Part shown: piece after piece, positions 34,805 to 42,798 of the stretch | Numbering within the stretch: position 1 is the first letter of the stretch | How the letters are laid out: every line of letters begins with the position of its first letter | Source: Lacrimispora algidixylanolytica | GTDB taxonomy: Bacteria > Bacillota > Clostridia > Lachnospirales > Lachnospiraceae | Length of the DNA stretch: 64,000 nucleotides | Direction: 5' to 3' | Assembly (NCBI RefSeq): GCF_003609635.1 | Contig: NZ_MCIA01000001.1 | Location: forward strand, 284,906 to 348,905 | Translations under genes and position numbers: made by a program | Notes under the pieces: model-generated | What the model was told of the DNA's origin: nothing | Seen by the model: the letters and a program-made list of their open reading frames with translations, nothing else | Databases searched by the model: none

Positions 34805-35002
34805 TTATGATGAGGAACGTATGGTACTAATAGATTTTACTCTATTACCTGTACGATATTCACCACTGCCACTACAGCCACAGCCACAGTGAACACAGCC
34901 ATCATCATTACCCCTGTATCCAGCATATCCGCTAGAGCATGTACACGCTTGAGGCTGAATTCCACTTCCTGGGTTTCTTCCGATTGGATTGATAAATTTC
35001 AT
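34805..35002 (-). CDS. Cys-rich RiPP precursor peptide (CLI_3235-like)
   Basis: A 65-residue peptide. The start at 35002 follows AAAGGAGATTTAACT; the frame runs 21 codons further up without a site. The N-terminal part MKFINPIGRNPGSG is leader-like; the core has six Cys, as CTC (20, 22) and CVHCGCGC (36, 39, 41, 43), in a Gly/Ser/Tyr-rich background, and a basic Ser-rich tail follows. This resembles the clostridial CLI_3235-type bacteriocin precursor family that pairs with a dedicated radical SAM maturase, which is the adjacent upstream gene. Thioether (sactipeptide or ranthipeptide) crosslinks at the Cys residues are the expected modification; mature product and activity are unknown. Confidence 0.85.
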   Translation of the reverse strand: MKFINPIGRNPGSGIQPQACTCSSGYAGYRGNDDGCVHCGCGCSGSGEYRTGNRVKSISTIRSSS

Positions 35003-35065
35003 AGTTAAATCTCCTTTCCATTTCATTCTAAATACATTTATGTAAAAACAAACGTATTTGACCAC

Positions 35066-36619
35066 TTAATGAAAATCCTTTTTATTATATTCCATAAGTT
35101 CTTCAGGATTTTCTTCTAACGCTATATGATAGCGTATTAGATTATTTTCTAAATACAACCTCTCATTACGACAAGAATTGTGCCTAAATGAAAAATGAGG
35201 ACCTTTTTTATCATAACAATTCACATAACACATTGTACAAAGATTAACTGCCCAACAATCCTTACAGAATTCCTTCGCGTTATCTATAAAATCATCAACA
35301 TAAAATTTCTGAATACTCTCAAAATCAAATCCAGTATCAACATTTCCGATATCTGGAATATTGCCAACTTTTTCACAGAGGAGAAATTTGCCGTCAACCG
35401 TTACGTATATTCTTCTTTGCCCCGGAACACAGCAACCGTTCATTCCATACGCCTTAACTGGATACTCTGATAAAAGACGTTTATGTATAATTAACATTCC
35501 TTTATCCATAACACCATCTGAGAAAAGCCCCATTTTTTCATTATCGTTTTTCTTATTTCTTCGACAATTCCAATCCCATTCATTTAAGGGATCGTATGAT
35601 CCTTCTGTAAATTCACGTTCCTGAGTACCTTGTGGAATAAAATATGCACTATCCTTAGGACCATGATCAACAGACGCCGTCAAAACCATAATATCTTCAG
35701 GAATCCAATCTTCATGTTCTAAAAACTGTTGTATTTTATTGTAGTTTTCTTCATAATTTGGACCAGATACCACCATATTAAAAGATATTTTTGAGTGTTT
35801 TCCTAACCTGCTTTGTGTGTTTAATAAATTTTTAGCGCCTGTAACGGTTTTATTAAAGCTTCCCGTTCCCTCTACGGTTATTCGATTAGCATCATGAATG
35901 TCCTCAGGGCCATCTAAACTAACAATAATATCAAAGTCATTTTGCAATAAATATTCAGCAATTTCATCAGTTACCAAAGCTGCATTGGTTGTCATTGCGA
36001 ACGTAATCTCTTTAAAATTACTTTTTGCATATCCAACCGCTTGTTTAATCAATGTAAAATTTAATAAAGGTTCTCCACCATAAAAGCCTATATGGACTTG
36101 CTCTGCATCTTTTGAATGACTTATTAATAAATCTATTGCTTTTTTAGCGGTTTCCCAAGACATATCTCTATGCCCAAATTCCCGATACTCTTTATGTGAT
36201 GGATTATAAATACAGTATTTACATCGTAGATTACATTTTTCCGTAACCTCTAGTGTGACATTTTCCACTCCACTTTCTAAAGTTTCCCTTAAGTGAGTTA
36301 CTGCGGACCCGGTTAATGTTTTGAGAACTGGTGCTGATAATATATGCTCTGCCATCACTGCTTCTTTTATTTCATTTATTGCATTTTCAATTTCCTCATT
36401 ATTCAAGTCAAGATCCTTCAAATCTTCACAGCTATCGCTTTGCATCAGACAGTTCAAAACTTTATATACATTTTCTTTCAAACATGCGACTTTACCTGTT
36501 CCGGAATCCAGAAAATAATAGTTACTTTCCGTTTTAAAAACCTTACCCAGTCTACCCGGTCTACCACTGGAGCAAAGTTCATGATAAAAGTCTTTAATGC
36601 TATTGTTAACAGCGACCAT
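35066..36619 (-). CDS. Radical SAM/SPASM peptide maturase (CcpM-like)
   Basis: A 517-residue enzyme. Residues 1-100 are a small domain of PqqD/RRE type likely to bind the leader (YYFLDSGTGKVACLK). The radical SAM core has the [4Fe-4S]-SAM motif CNLRCKYC (C129, C133, C136) and FYGGEP (about 179-184). A complete SPASM domain follows: C397, C415, then C452-x2-C455-x5-C461-x2-C464-x3-C468 and C483, enough for two auxiliary clusters. Such proteins form thioether links from Cys to alpha or other carbons. The start at 36619 follows AAGGAG; the frame opens 16 codons earlier. The precursor follows 63 bp downstream. Confidence 0.92.
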   Translation of the reverse strand: MVAVNNSIKDFYHELCSSGRPGRLGKVFKTESNYYFLDSGTGKVACLKENVYKVLNCLMQSDSCEDLKDLDLNNEEIENAINEIKEAVMAEHILSAPVLKTLTGSAVTHLRETLESGVENVTLEVTEKCNLRCKYCIYNPSHKEYREFGHRDMSWETAKKAIDLLISHSKDAEQVHIGFYGGEPLLNFTLIKQAVGYAKSNFKEITFAMTTNAALVTDEIAEYLLQNDFDIIVSLDGPEDIHDANRITVEGTGSFNKTVTGAKNLLNTQSRLGKHSKISFNMVVSGPNYEENYNKIQQFLEHEDWIPEDIMVLTASVDHGPKDSAYFIPQGTQEREFTEGSYDPLNEWDWNCRRNKKNDNEKMGLFSDGVMDKGMLIIHKRLLSEYPVKAYGMNGCCVPGQRRIYVTVDGKFLLCEKVGNIPDIGNVDTGFDFESIQKFYVDDFIDNAKEFCKDCWAVNLCTMCYVNCYDKKGPHFSFRHNSCRNERLYLENNLIRYHIALEENPEELMEYNKKDFH

Positions 36620-36686
36620 ATTAATTCTCCTTCCATTGTCAATCTCTTTTAGATGAAAGCTACTCAAAGAAAAAATCTTTCTTGTC

Positions 36687-36731
36687 TGGTATTATGATAC
36701 CAAACAAAAAAGATTTCTATTTTAAGATTTC
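36687..36731 (-). promoter_or_regulatory. Promoter and operator of the maturase-precursor operon
   Basis: Minus strand: two GAAATCTT repeats (36724-36731 and 36710-36717, 14 bp apart) upstream of the palindrome TGGTAT-TATG-ATACCA (36687-36702), which contains a -10-like TATCAT/CATAAT. There is no good -35, as expected for a promoter activated by a response regulator. About 70-110 bp before the maturase start. Confidence 0.5.
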
Positions 36732-36889
36732 ATATTAAAAATCATGAGAATTGATTAAGAAAATTAATTAAATATCATGCAAAATTTTATTATTTAGGGA
36801 GTGTTTTTGTGTTATTGTTACAATCTTTCATGTATGTCTGCAAGACAGCAATCAACCAATATTGAAAAGAAATTTTGAATCATTTGCTA

Positions 36890-37969
36890 TTAAATCGGTA
36901 TAGTAATTATAAATGTAATTGTCTCATCTTTACTTTGTGCAACAATTTCACCATTATGCAAGTGTATAATTTCTTTTGCAATTGATAAACCCAGACCGGC
37001 TCCCTTTGAACCTGAAGTTCTTGAATTAACTAATCTACTGAATTTTTCAAAAATATGTGATAAGTCCTCATCCGATAAAGTCTCACCCTGATTTTTAAAA
37101 ACAACAACAAGTTTATTATTATAAATCTCTGCTGATATAAATATCTCGGTTTTTAAGTAACTATAATTAATTGCATTTTTCAGTAAATTACTAAATGCTC
37201 TAGACATTTTCTCTGGATCAATACTACAATACAAATTTTCATCTATCTCAAGCTTCAAAGTGTTGCCCTTTTCCTTCAGCATAGGATAAAACTCATCTGT
37301 TAGTTGTATAAACAAATAGTATAAATCTACATTTTGTTTATTAATTTCAATTTTCTGAGTATTATATTGAGTGATTTCAAAAAATTCATTTACCATCTGC
37401 TCTAAATGCATAGCCTTATCAAGTAATATTTCTGCGTACTCCTGCCTTTTATTTACTGTTAATTCTGGCATATCTTTAATTAGGCTTAAATATCCAATAA
37501 TCGAGGTTAACGGTGTTCGAATATCATGAGCAATATAAGCAACTAATTCACTTTTTTTGCTTTCTGCAATTTTTATTGCCTGATCTGCCATTATAACAGA
37601 CATCTTTATCTGGTTCATTTGTATTTCAATTTCTTTTAATGGTTCAGATAACTTAACGACACAATCATTTTTTTTATATAGACTCTCTGCAGCATCGATA
37701 ATTTCATATAAATATCTCCATGGCTTATGCCAATAATACATAAATATACTAATAAAACCTAAAATCAAATATAGGAACTGAATTAATTCAATTCTAAGAG
37801 TTAACCATTTAATAATTGATGTATGAACATTGCTTGAGTAATAATCAAAAATAATTCTCAAAAACCAACCAGCTATAATATAAAGAGACAGACTTATAAT
37901 AAGATGGCACACCAGTTTTCTGCTACATTTTATATGCTTCTGATTTTCCTTAAACAATTTTATAACCAA
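36890..37969 (-). CDS. VanS-like sensor histidine kinase 1
   Basis: A kinase of up to 359 residues. Two hydrophobic segments near the N-terminus (LIISLSLYIIAGW; FLYLILGFISIFMYYW) frame a short outer loop of about 30 residues; a HAMP-like stretch follows. The H-box is YIAHDIRTPLTSIIGYLSL, and the ATPase has NLLKNAINYS (N-box) and GAGLGLSIAKEIIHLH (G2). The H-box matches VanS-type kinases. The start is TTG and uncertain: it overlaps the regulator stop by 20 bp, and a second TTG at 37957 is better spaced from the GGGGGG. It pairs with the regulator directly upstream. Confidence 0.88.
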   Translation of the reverse strand: MVIKLFKENQKHIKCSRKLVCHLIISLSLYIIAGWFLRIIFDYYSSNVHTSIIKWLTLRIELIQFLYLILGFISIFMYYWHKPWRYLYEIIDAAESLYKKNDCVVKLSEPLKEIEIQMNQIKMSVIMADQAIKIAESKKSELVAYIAHDIRTPLTSIIGYLSLIKDMPELTVNKRQEYAEILLDKAMHLEQMVNEFFEITQYNTQKIEINKQNVDLYYLFIQLTDEFYPMLKEKGNTLKLEIDENLYCSIDPEKMSRAFSNLLKNAINYSYLKTEIFISAEIYNNKLVVVFKNQGETLSDEDLSHIFEKFSRLVNSRTSGSKGAGLGLSIAKEIIHLHNGEIVAQSKDETITFIITIPI

Positions 37970-38642
37970 CCCCCCATACTGTTTTAATGTACTTCGGGTT
38001 TACTGCCTTATCACCAAGCTTTTCTCGTAAATGGCGCACATGAACAGATATGGTGTTATTTTTTGTATAATAACCATCATGCCAAATTATTCTAAATAGT
38101 TCATCTGAGCTAACTACTTCACCTTTATGTTCCAACAGTAATCGTAATATATCATATTCACTTGGTGTCAAGTTAAGCTGCTCTCCCTTTAAATTACACT
38201 CTCTTGTTTTGATGTTGAGTTCAAGTCCTAAATATGACAAAACGCTAGAATAGTCTTCTACATCTATCTGATTATATTTTTTATATCTTCTAAGCTGTGC
38301 TTTCACTCTTGCAATCATTTCTAATGGCAAGAAAGGCTTAGTAATATAGTCATCTGCACCTAATGTTAATCCATTAATTTTACTCACTTCATCATTTTTT
38401 GCCGTCAGCATAATAATTGGATACCGATATTCTTCTCTGATTTTTTTGCATAAAAAGAAGCCATCCTTCCCTGGTAACATAATATCCAAGAGCACGAGAT
38501 CAAATTCTATTGTTTCAATAATTTTCAAAGCGGCTTCGGCCGTAAAGCACTTATATACTTCGAAATTCTCATTTTCCAAGTATAATTCTATGAATTCAAC
38601 TATGCTTTTTTCATCTTCAACAACTAAAATTTTATTAGACAT
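37950..38642 (-). CDS. VanR-like OmpR-family response regulator 1
   Basis: A 230-residue regulator. Receiver domain with acidic pair ED (residues 9-10 of NKILVVEDEKS), phospho-acceptor Asp in LVLLDIMLPGKDGF and Lys in ADDYITKPF; the C-terminal winged helix ends HVRHLREKLGDKAVNPKYIKTVWGVGYKI. Very close in pattern to regulator 2 of this locus (42799-43494), so one system probably arose by duplication. The start follows AAGGGGGGG. Likely targets are the promoters at 36687-36731 and 41106-41172. Confidence 0.92.
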   Translation of the reverse strand: MSNKILVVEDEKSIVEFIELYLENENFEVYKCFTAEAALKIIETIEFDLVLLDIMLPGKDGFFLCKKIREEYRYPIIMLTAKNDEVSKINGLTLGADDYITKPFLPLEMIARVKAQLRRYKKYNQIDVEDYSSVLSYLGLELNIKTRECNLKGEQLNLTPSEYDILRLLLEHKGEVVSSDELFRIIWHDGYYTKNNTISVHVRHLREKLGDKAVNPKYIKTVWGVGYKIV

Positions 38643-38684
38643 ACTTAACCCCCCCTTATTACTAACCACAACAATTTATCTATA

Positions 38685-38715
38685 ATTATAGCACGTAACT
38701 TTCATTATGTAACTT
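38685..38715 (-). promoter_or_regulatory. Promoter of the regulator 1 - kinase 1 operon
   Basis: Minus strand -35 GTTACA (38708-38713), 17-base spacer, -10 TATAAT (38685-38690). Two AAGTTAC repeats 14 bp apart overlap it (38695-38701, 38709-38715), the same spacing as in the maturase promoter. Confidence 0.6.
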
Positions 38716-38811
38716 AAACTTTTTCGTATATAATACTAATGTTTTTCTAAAATTAATAGCCTTTTTCAAATAATCAAATATACCCTTTTACTTTAGGCCT
38801 TGATATTCAAT

Positions 38812-38869
38812 AAAAAATGCCCTTATAGTAAGTCACAGTTACAGTCTCTGTGTCTTATTATAAGGGCAT
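38812..38869 (-). terminator. Terminator of the BcrAB-like operon
   Basis: ATGCCCTTATA...TATAAGGGCAT with inner TAA/TTA and CACAG/CTGTG pairing, followed by T6 on the minus strand, just after the permease stop. Confidence 0.9.
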
Positions 38870-38895
38870 GGAAGTTATAAATGAATTAATAGTTA

Positions 38896-40140
38896 TCAAT
38901 CTACCTGATGCTTGCAATAAGTGGATACAGCAAGGAAAAAAAATACTGGTATTTCAATTACTGTAGCCGCCATTATAGCATAAGGTGACCAAATGCTTAT
39001 TGAACCAACATGAAGATAATTAAAGCCTGTCAACTGATAAAGTAAGCTGTTCTGCATACCGATTCCACCTGACGGCAAAATAAAACCAAGCCAACCAGAT
39101 CCAGCTGAATACGTAAATATGGGGAGCAAACACACTACAATTGCACTTAGAATAACTGAAATAGAATCCTTAAATTTTGCTGACAAAAATAATGTAAAAC
39201 TAACGGTCGCCAACAAGGAGCCAAGTCCTCCAATAGTTAAGACAGCTTGAAGCTGACCTAAATTAAGCGCAGGCAGACTGATAACAGAAAACAACATCTG
39301 CATGGATGTTTTCATGCATTCCGGTCCGAACGCCAGGTTTGAAATTAATAAGTGCAGTAGAAGACAAATAATAAATGTGATTGAAAAAACAGTCAATGCA
39401 GCAAATACCTTCACGATTGCCAATCTGCAACGCCCGTGCTTGGTACAGCGTAAAATACTGTCTGATCCCGTTTGATATTCATTGGAAAAAGTAGGCGTGG
39501 CAGCCGCTGTACATAGAAGGACTAGAAGGAAAATATAAAGCATAACATAATCAAAAGCATCTCTTGAATATCCAGTATAAAACTGAAATGGCATTTTTAC
39601 CTCAGCATATTTTTTTAGGGCCTGTTCTTGTGCTTTGGGGTGATCTTTAAGCTCCATCTGCATGATATCTTTTAAGTGTTGTTCTGTTTGTTTATAAAAA
39701 TTGTTTGTCTTTTCTGGGGCAATATCCATTAAACTTGCTGCCTGACCAGTTTTCGGATTTGAAAACGCTTCCGGCAGTCTTCCTAAAAGCGATTCAACTG
39801 GAAAAACCTTTTCCATATATAGGCCTTTCGGAAAATCTCCGCTATAAAGACTGTTCTCTCCATATTGTGAAACTGTACTTTGATAGATTATTAAAGCCTT
39901 TTTAAGTTTTTCCGGGGTGACTTCTCCGTTATTGGAGAGACGTAGCGATTTTTTATAGGTAATCGCTGCCAGACCATTTAATTCGGCCACTTTGTTTCCG
40001 TTTTCGTCATATTGATTGATATCCTCATAGATAACAGGAAGCCAAGCCATTACCACAGACATTAATAATGCAATGACTAATAAAATGATAACACGGCGTG
40101 ACTTAAGCACGCGTTTTATTTCCAGGCAATAAATACGCAT
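38896..40140 (-). CDS. ABC-2 permease of a BcrAB-like immunity transporter
   Basis: A 414-residue membrane protein. One segment at the N-terminus (VIILLVIALLMSVVMAWL) is followed by an extracytoplasmic stretch of about 150 residues (from VIYEDINQYDENG to about KKYAEVKMP), then about five segments, including YVMLYIFLLVLLCTAAAT and LTIGGLGSLLATVSFTLFL. The large outer domain is a feature of bacitracin/lantibiotic exporters and could bind a peptide. It starts 3 bp after the ATPase stop, so translation is coupled. Likely self-protection or removal of a cell-wall-active peptide. Confidence 0.83.
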   Translation of the reverse strand: MRIYCLEIKRVLKSRRVIILLVIALLMSVVMAWLPVIYEDINQYDENGNKVAELNGLAAITYKKSLRLSNNGEVTPEKLKKALIIYQSTVSQYGENSLYSGDFPKGLYMEKVFPVESLLGRLPEAFSNPKTGQAASLMDIAPEKTNNFYKQTEQHLKDIMQMELKDHPKAQEQALKKYAEVKMPFQFYTGYSRDAFDYVMLYIFLLVLLCTAAATPTFSNEYQTGSDSILRCTKHGRCRLAIVKVFAALTVFSITFIICLLLHLLISNLAFGPECMKTSMQMLFSVISLPALNLGQLQAVLTIGGLGSLLATVSFTLFLSAKFKDSISVILSAIVVCLLPIFTYSAGSGWLGFILPSGGIGMQNSLLYQLTGFNYLHVGSISIWSPYAIMAATVIEIPVFFFLAVSTYCKHQVD

Positions 40141-40143
40141 ATA

Positions 40144-41031
40144 CTATATCCCCCTTTCAATGATTTCCTCTTGCGGAAATAACCATAAATATAAATCTTC
40201 CAAACGAGGAGGTGCCAATACGGAATTACTGGTTTTGCCCTCATCTGACAAATAACGGATCGATACCTGATTATTACCTTCACTTCTCTGGTTAATAATG
40301 CGAAGCTGCATTTCATACATAGTTATCTTTTCGGCAGGTACAACACAAGTCCAGACCTTTCCTTTTACTTGATTTACCAATTCGTCAGTTGTACCTACAT
40401 TAACAATTTTACCAGCCTTCATTATTGCATTTTTTGTAGCAATATATTCAATATCGGATACAATATGGGTTGAAATTAAAACAATACGTCCGTGGGAAAA
40501 TTCCGAAACAAGGTTTCGAAAACGAACCCTCTCCCCGGGGTCAAGGCCCGCTGTTGGTTCATCCATAATCAGAATTTTAGGATCATTCAGCATTGCCTGC
40601 GCGATTCCTACCCGGCGTTTCATACCACCGGACAACTTGATAATTTTTTTATTCCTTACATCATCCAAGGTCAGTGTATGCAGCAGACTGTCAATTTTTT
40701 TTCTCGTTTCCCTTGCAGGAACGTCCTTTAACGCAGCTATATACTCTAAATAATCCTTTACTGTAAAATCTTGAAAAAATCCAAAATCCTGAGGTAAGAA
40801 TCCGAATAAATTTCTATATTCTTCTCCCATTGTACGAATATCCTTACCATCATAAAGAATTTTCCCACTGGTTGGATTCAAAATATCTGCAATCATCCGC
40901 ATCAGAGTAGTCTTACCGGCTCCGTTGGCCCCTAGCAACCCCCATACCCCCGGCGTAAGACTTAAGCAAACATCATCAACTGCAGTTTTATCCTTAAACT
41001 GTTTACTAAGATTTGTAATTGTCAGTTCCAC
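40144..41031 (-). CDS. ABC ATPase, BcrA-like
   Basis: A 295-residue ATPase: Walker A GANGAGKTT, signature LSGGMKRRVGIAQAML, Walker B ILIMDEPTAGLD and H-loop STHIVSD. A C-terminal extension of about 80 residues (from TTDELVNQVKGKVW) is typical of BcrA/antibiotic-exporter ATPases. The permease follows directly. A perfect hairpin and response-regulator boxes lie in the 137 bp between this gene and the kinase 2 stop codon, so it has its own regulated promoter. Confidence 0.9.
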   Translation of the reverse strand: MELTITNLSKQFKDKTAVDDVCLSLTPGVWGLLGANGAGKTTLMRMIADILNPTSGKILYDGKDIRTMGEEYRNLFGFLPQDFGFFQDFTVKDYLEYIAALKDVPARETRKKIDSLLHTLTLDDVRNKKIIKLSGGMKRRVGIAQAMLNDPKILIMDEPTAGLDPGERVRFRNLVSEFSHGRIVLISTHIVSDIEYIATKNAIMKAGKIVNVGTTDELVNQVKGKVWTCVVPAEKITMYEMQLRIINQRSEGNNQVSIRYLSDEGKTSNSVLAPPRLEDLYLWLFPQEEIIERGI

Positions 41032-41065
41032 GTCATTTCTCCTCGCTTTTCTAAATTACAACGGC

Positions 41066-41107
41066 AAACGTCCTTGCTCTGTTTTATTTTACCGAGCAAG
41101 GACGTTT
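41066..41107. promoter_or_regulatory. Perfect 14-bp hairpin in the leader of the BcrAB-like operon
   Basis: AAACGTCCTTGCTC and its exact complement flank a 14-base loop. It lies downstream of the likely -10, so it would be in the 5' leader of the ATPase mRNA; it may also end the upstream kinase transcript. No long T-run follows. Confidence 0.6.
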
Positions 41108-41172
41108 TATACTTTAAGATGAAGAGAATAATTTCCTAAGAAAATCCTAACATCCAATTGATATTTTCCTAA
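41106..41172 (-). promoter_or_regulatory. Promoter with phased TTAGGA response-regulator boxes
   Basis: On the minus strand TTAGGA occurs at 41134-41139, 41145-41150 and 41167-41172, that is at spacings of 11 and 22 bp, the phasing of OmpR/VanR-type regulator dimers. A -10-like TATAAA is at 41106-41111, 22 bases after the nearest box; there is no good -35. Confidence 0.6.
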
Positions 41173-42224
41173 AAACTGGTTGGAAGAGAAACTGTGAAGG
41201 TCACCATATTGTTTTCACTGCCAGCAGTAATTATTCCACCATGCAAACGGACAATTTCGTTTGCAATGGATAAACCAAGCCCTGCACCGCCAGTATCTGA
41301 TTTACGGGCATCATCCAAACGGTTAAATTTTTCAAAGATTGTGGATAACTGATCTGGCGGAATTGTGTTCCCTTGGTTTCTAAAAATAATAATAACTTTA
41401 TCCTGTTGTTGTTCTGCCGAAATTAGAATTTCCGTATCAGGGCTACAATAAGCAGCTGCATTTTTAAGAATGTTATTAAACACCCGGGCCAATTTTTCAG
41501 AATCAGCATAAACCGTTAGCGTTTCATCAGCGTGGAGTATGGCATAATTTCCTTTAGCCGATAAAACTGGATAAAATTCATCAATCAACTGGACAAGCAT
41601 ATAATATAGATCCATATTTGTTTTCTTCAACTTGATTTGATGTGTATTATACCGTGCAATTTCAAAGAATTCGTTAATGAGTTTTTCCAGACGCATGGCT
41701 TTCTTAAATGTGATCCCAATATATTTTGCTTTCTGTTCCACCGGCATGTCAGGCGCTTCATGAAGCAAGCTCAAATAACCGATTATAGAGGTGAGCGGCG
41801 TGCGAATATCATGCGCCAGGTACATTACCATTTCATTCTTTTTGTTTTCTGCCTCTTTTACGGCCTGTTGACTGAGAAGGACAGCCATTTTAATTTGATT
41901 CATCTGCTTTTCCACATCTTTGAGCGGTTCGGATAATTCAATTGAGCTGTCATTTAGTTGATAAACGGTTTTAGTGGCATTGACAACTTCATCTAAATAT
42001 AACCATGGTTTTTTCCAGTAATGATAGAAAAAACAGCAAAAGCCAACAATCAGATATAGAAAATAGATTATTTCTACTCTAAGTTGCAACCACCGAAAAA
42101 ATGAATTTGAAAATTTTCCGAATCCATAATCTAATAGTATCGTCAAAATATAGCCAGCCAAAGTATAAAGGATTAAGGTAACAAAAAGCTTGACAAGCAA
42201 TTTCATTTCTATATTATTCTTCAT
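41169..42224 (-). CDS. VanS-like sensor histidine kinase 2
   Basis: A 351-residue kinase, paralogue of kinase 1. Two N-terminal segments (LVKLFVTLILYTLAGYI; FLYLIVGFCCFFYHYW), a short outer loop, the H-box YLAHDIRTPLTSIIGYLSLL, the N-box NILKNAAAYC and the G2 box GAGLGLSIANEIVRLH. The tiny sensor loop is typical of intramembrane-sensing kinases that respond to cell-wall-active peptides, often through an ABC transporter; the BcrAB-like pair is next door. It follows the VanZ gene by 24 bp. Confidence 0.9.
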   Translation of the reverse strand: MKNNIEMKLLVKLFVTLILYTLAGYILTILLDYGFGKFSNSFFRWLQLRVEIIYFLYLIVGFCCFFYHYWKKPWLYLDEVVNATKTVYQLNDSSIELSEPLKDVEKQMNQIKMAVLLSQQAVKEAENKKNEMVMYLAHDIRTPLTSIIGYLSLLHEAPDMPVEQKAKYIGITFKKAMRLEKLINEFFEIARYNTHQIKLKKTNMDLYYMLVQLIDEFYPVLSAKGNYAILHADETLTVYADSEKLARVFNNILKNAAAYCSPDTEILISAEQQQDKVIIIFRNQGNTIPPDQLSTIFEKFNRLDDARKSDTGGAGLGLSIANEIVRLHGGIITAGSENNMVTFTVSLPTSF

Positions 42225-42248
42225 TGCTATACCTCTATTTATATATTT

Positions 42249-42764
42249 TTAATTGGCTAGTATTAGGACTGCGATTAAACCCAAGAATAGAACAGTAACG
42301 ACTGCCGCAACCACTAAAATTAATATATCTATTTTCTGCTTATCTTTGACCATTTTCAACAAGAGTGCATATAAAATTATTCCAATGATTCCGCCGGATA
42401 CATTGGTTATTAAATCCGTAATATCCGTCCCACCAATTATAAGAACATACTGCATCGTTTCCAAAGCAAGGCTTGTACCCAAAAGAATAAGAATTTTACT
42501 TCGTAGCTTCATTTTGAAAGCCAGCATAGACAAGAAAATTCCGAAAGGAATAAAAATCAAGACATTATCCCTAACTTCTCCAATATGAAATTGTTCACCT
42601 ACAGCAGTAGAATAATGAAACGGTATCAGGTTGATACTTCTTCTGTAATCTAAATTAATCAATGAAAATTCCAGCTTAAACAGTATGATCCATACCAATA
42701 GCACTAAATAAATTACAAATAGGATTGAAGCAATAGCTCTTAATCTCTTTTCTTTTTTCTCCAT
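42249..42764 (-). CDS. VanZ family membrane protein
   Basis: A 171-residue protein with about five membrane segments. NLIPFHYS and VRDNVLIFIPFGIFLSML, then ALETMQYVL and TDITDLITNVSGGIIGIIL are the hallmarks of VanZ, linked to low-level teicoplanin or cationic peptide resistance. The start at 42764 follows AAAGGAA; the open frame extends upstream inside the regulator gene. It is inserted between regulator 2 and kinase 2, an unusual order that puts resistance and sensing in one transcript. No vanHAX genes are nearby. Confidence 0.88.
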   Translation of the reverse strand: MEKKEKRLRAIASILFVIYLVLLVWIILFKLEFSLINLDYRRSINLIPFHYSTAVGEQFHIGEVRDNVLIFIPFGIFLSMLAFKMKLRSKILILLGTSLALETMQYVLIIGGTDITDLITNVSGGIIGIILYALLLKMVKDKQKIDILILVVAAVVTVLFLGLIAVLILAN

Positions 42765-42798
42765 AGCAAAGTATTCCTTTCTCCATAACTTGTAGAAG

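Noticed and set aside
32928-36619. Lanthipeptide locus
   Set aside because: No LanB, LanC, LanM or C39 peptidase domain; the modifying enzyme is a radical SAM/SPASM protein.
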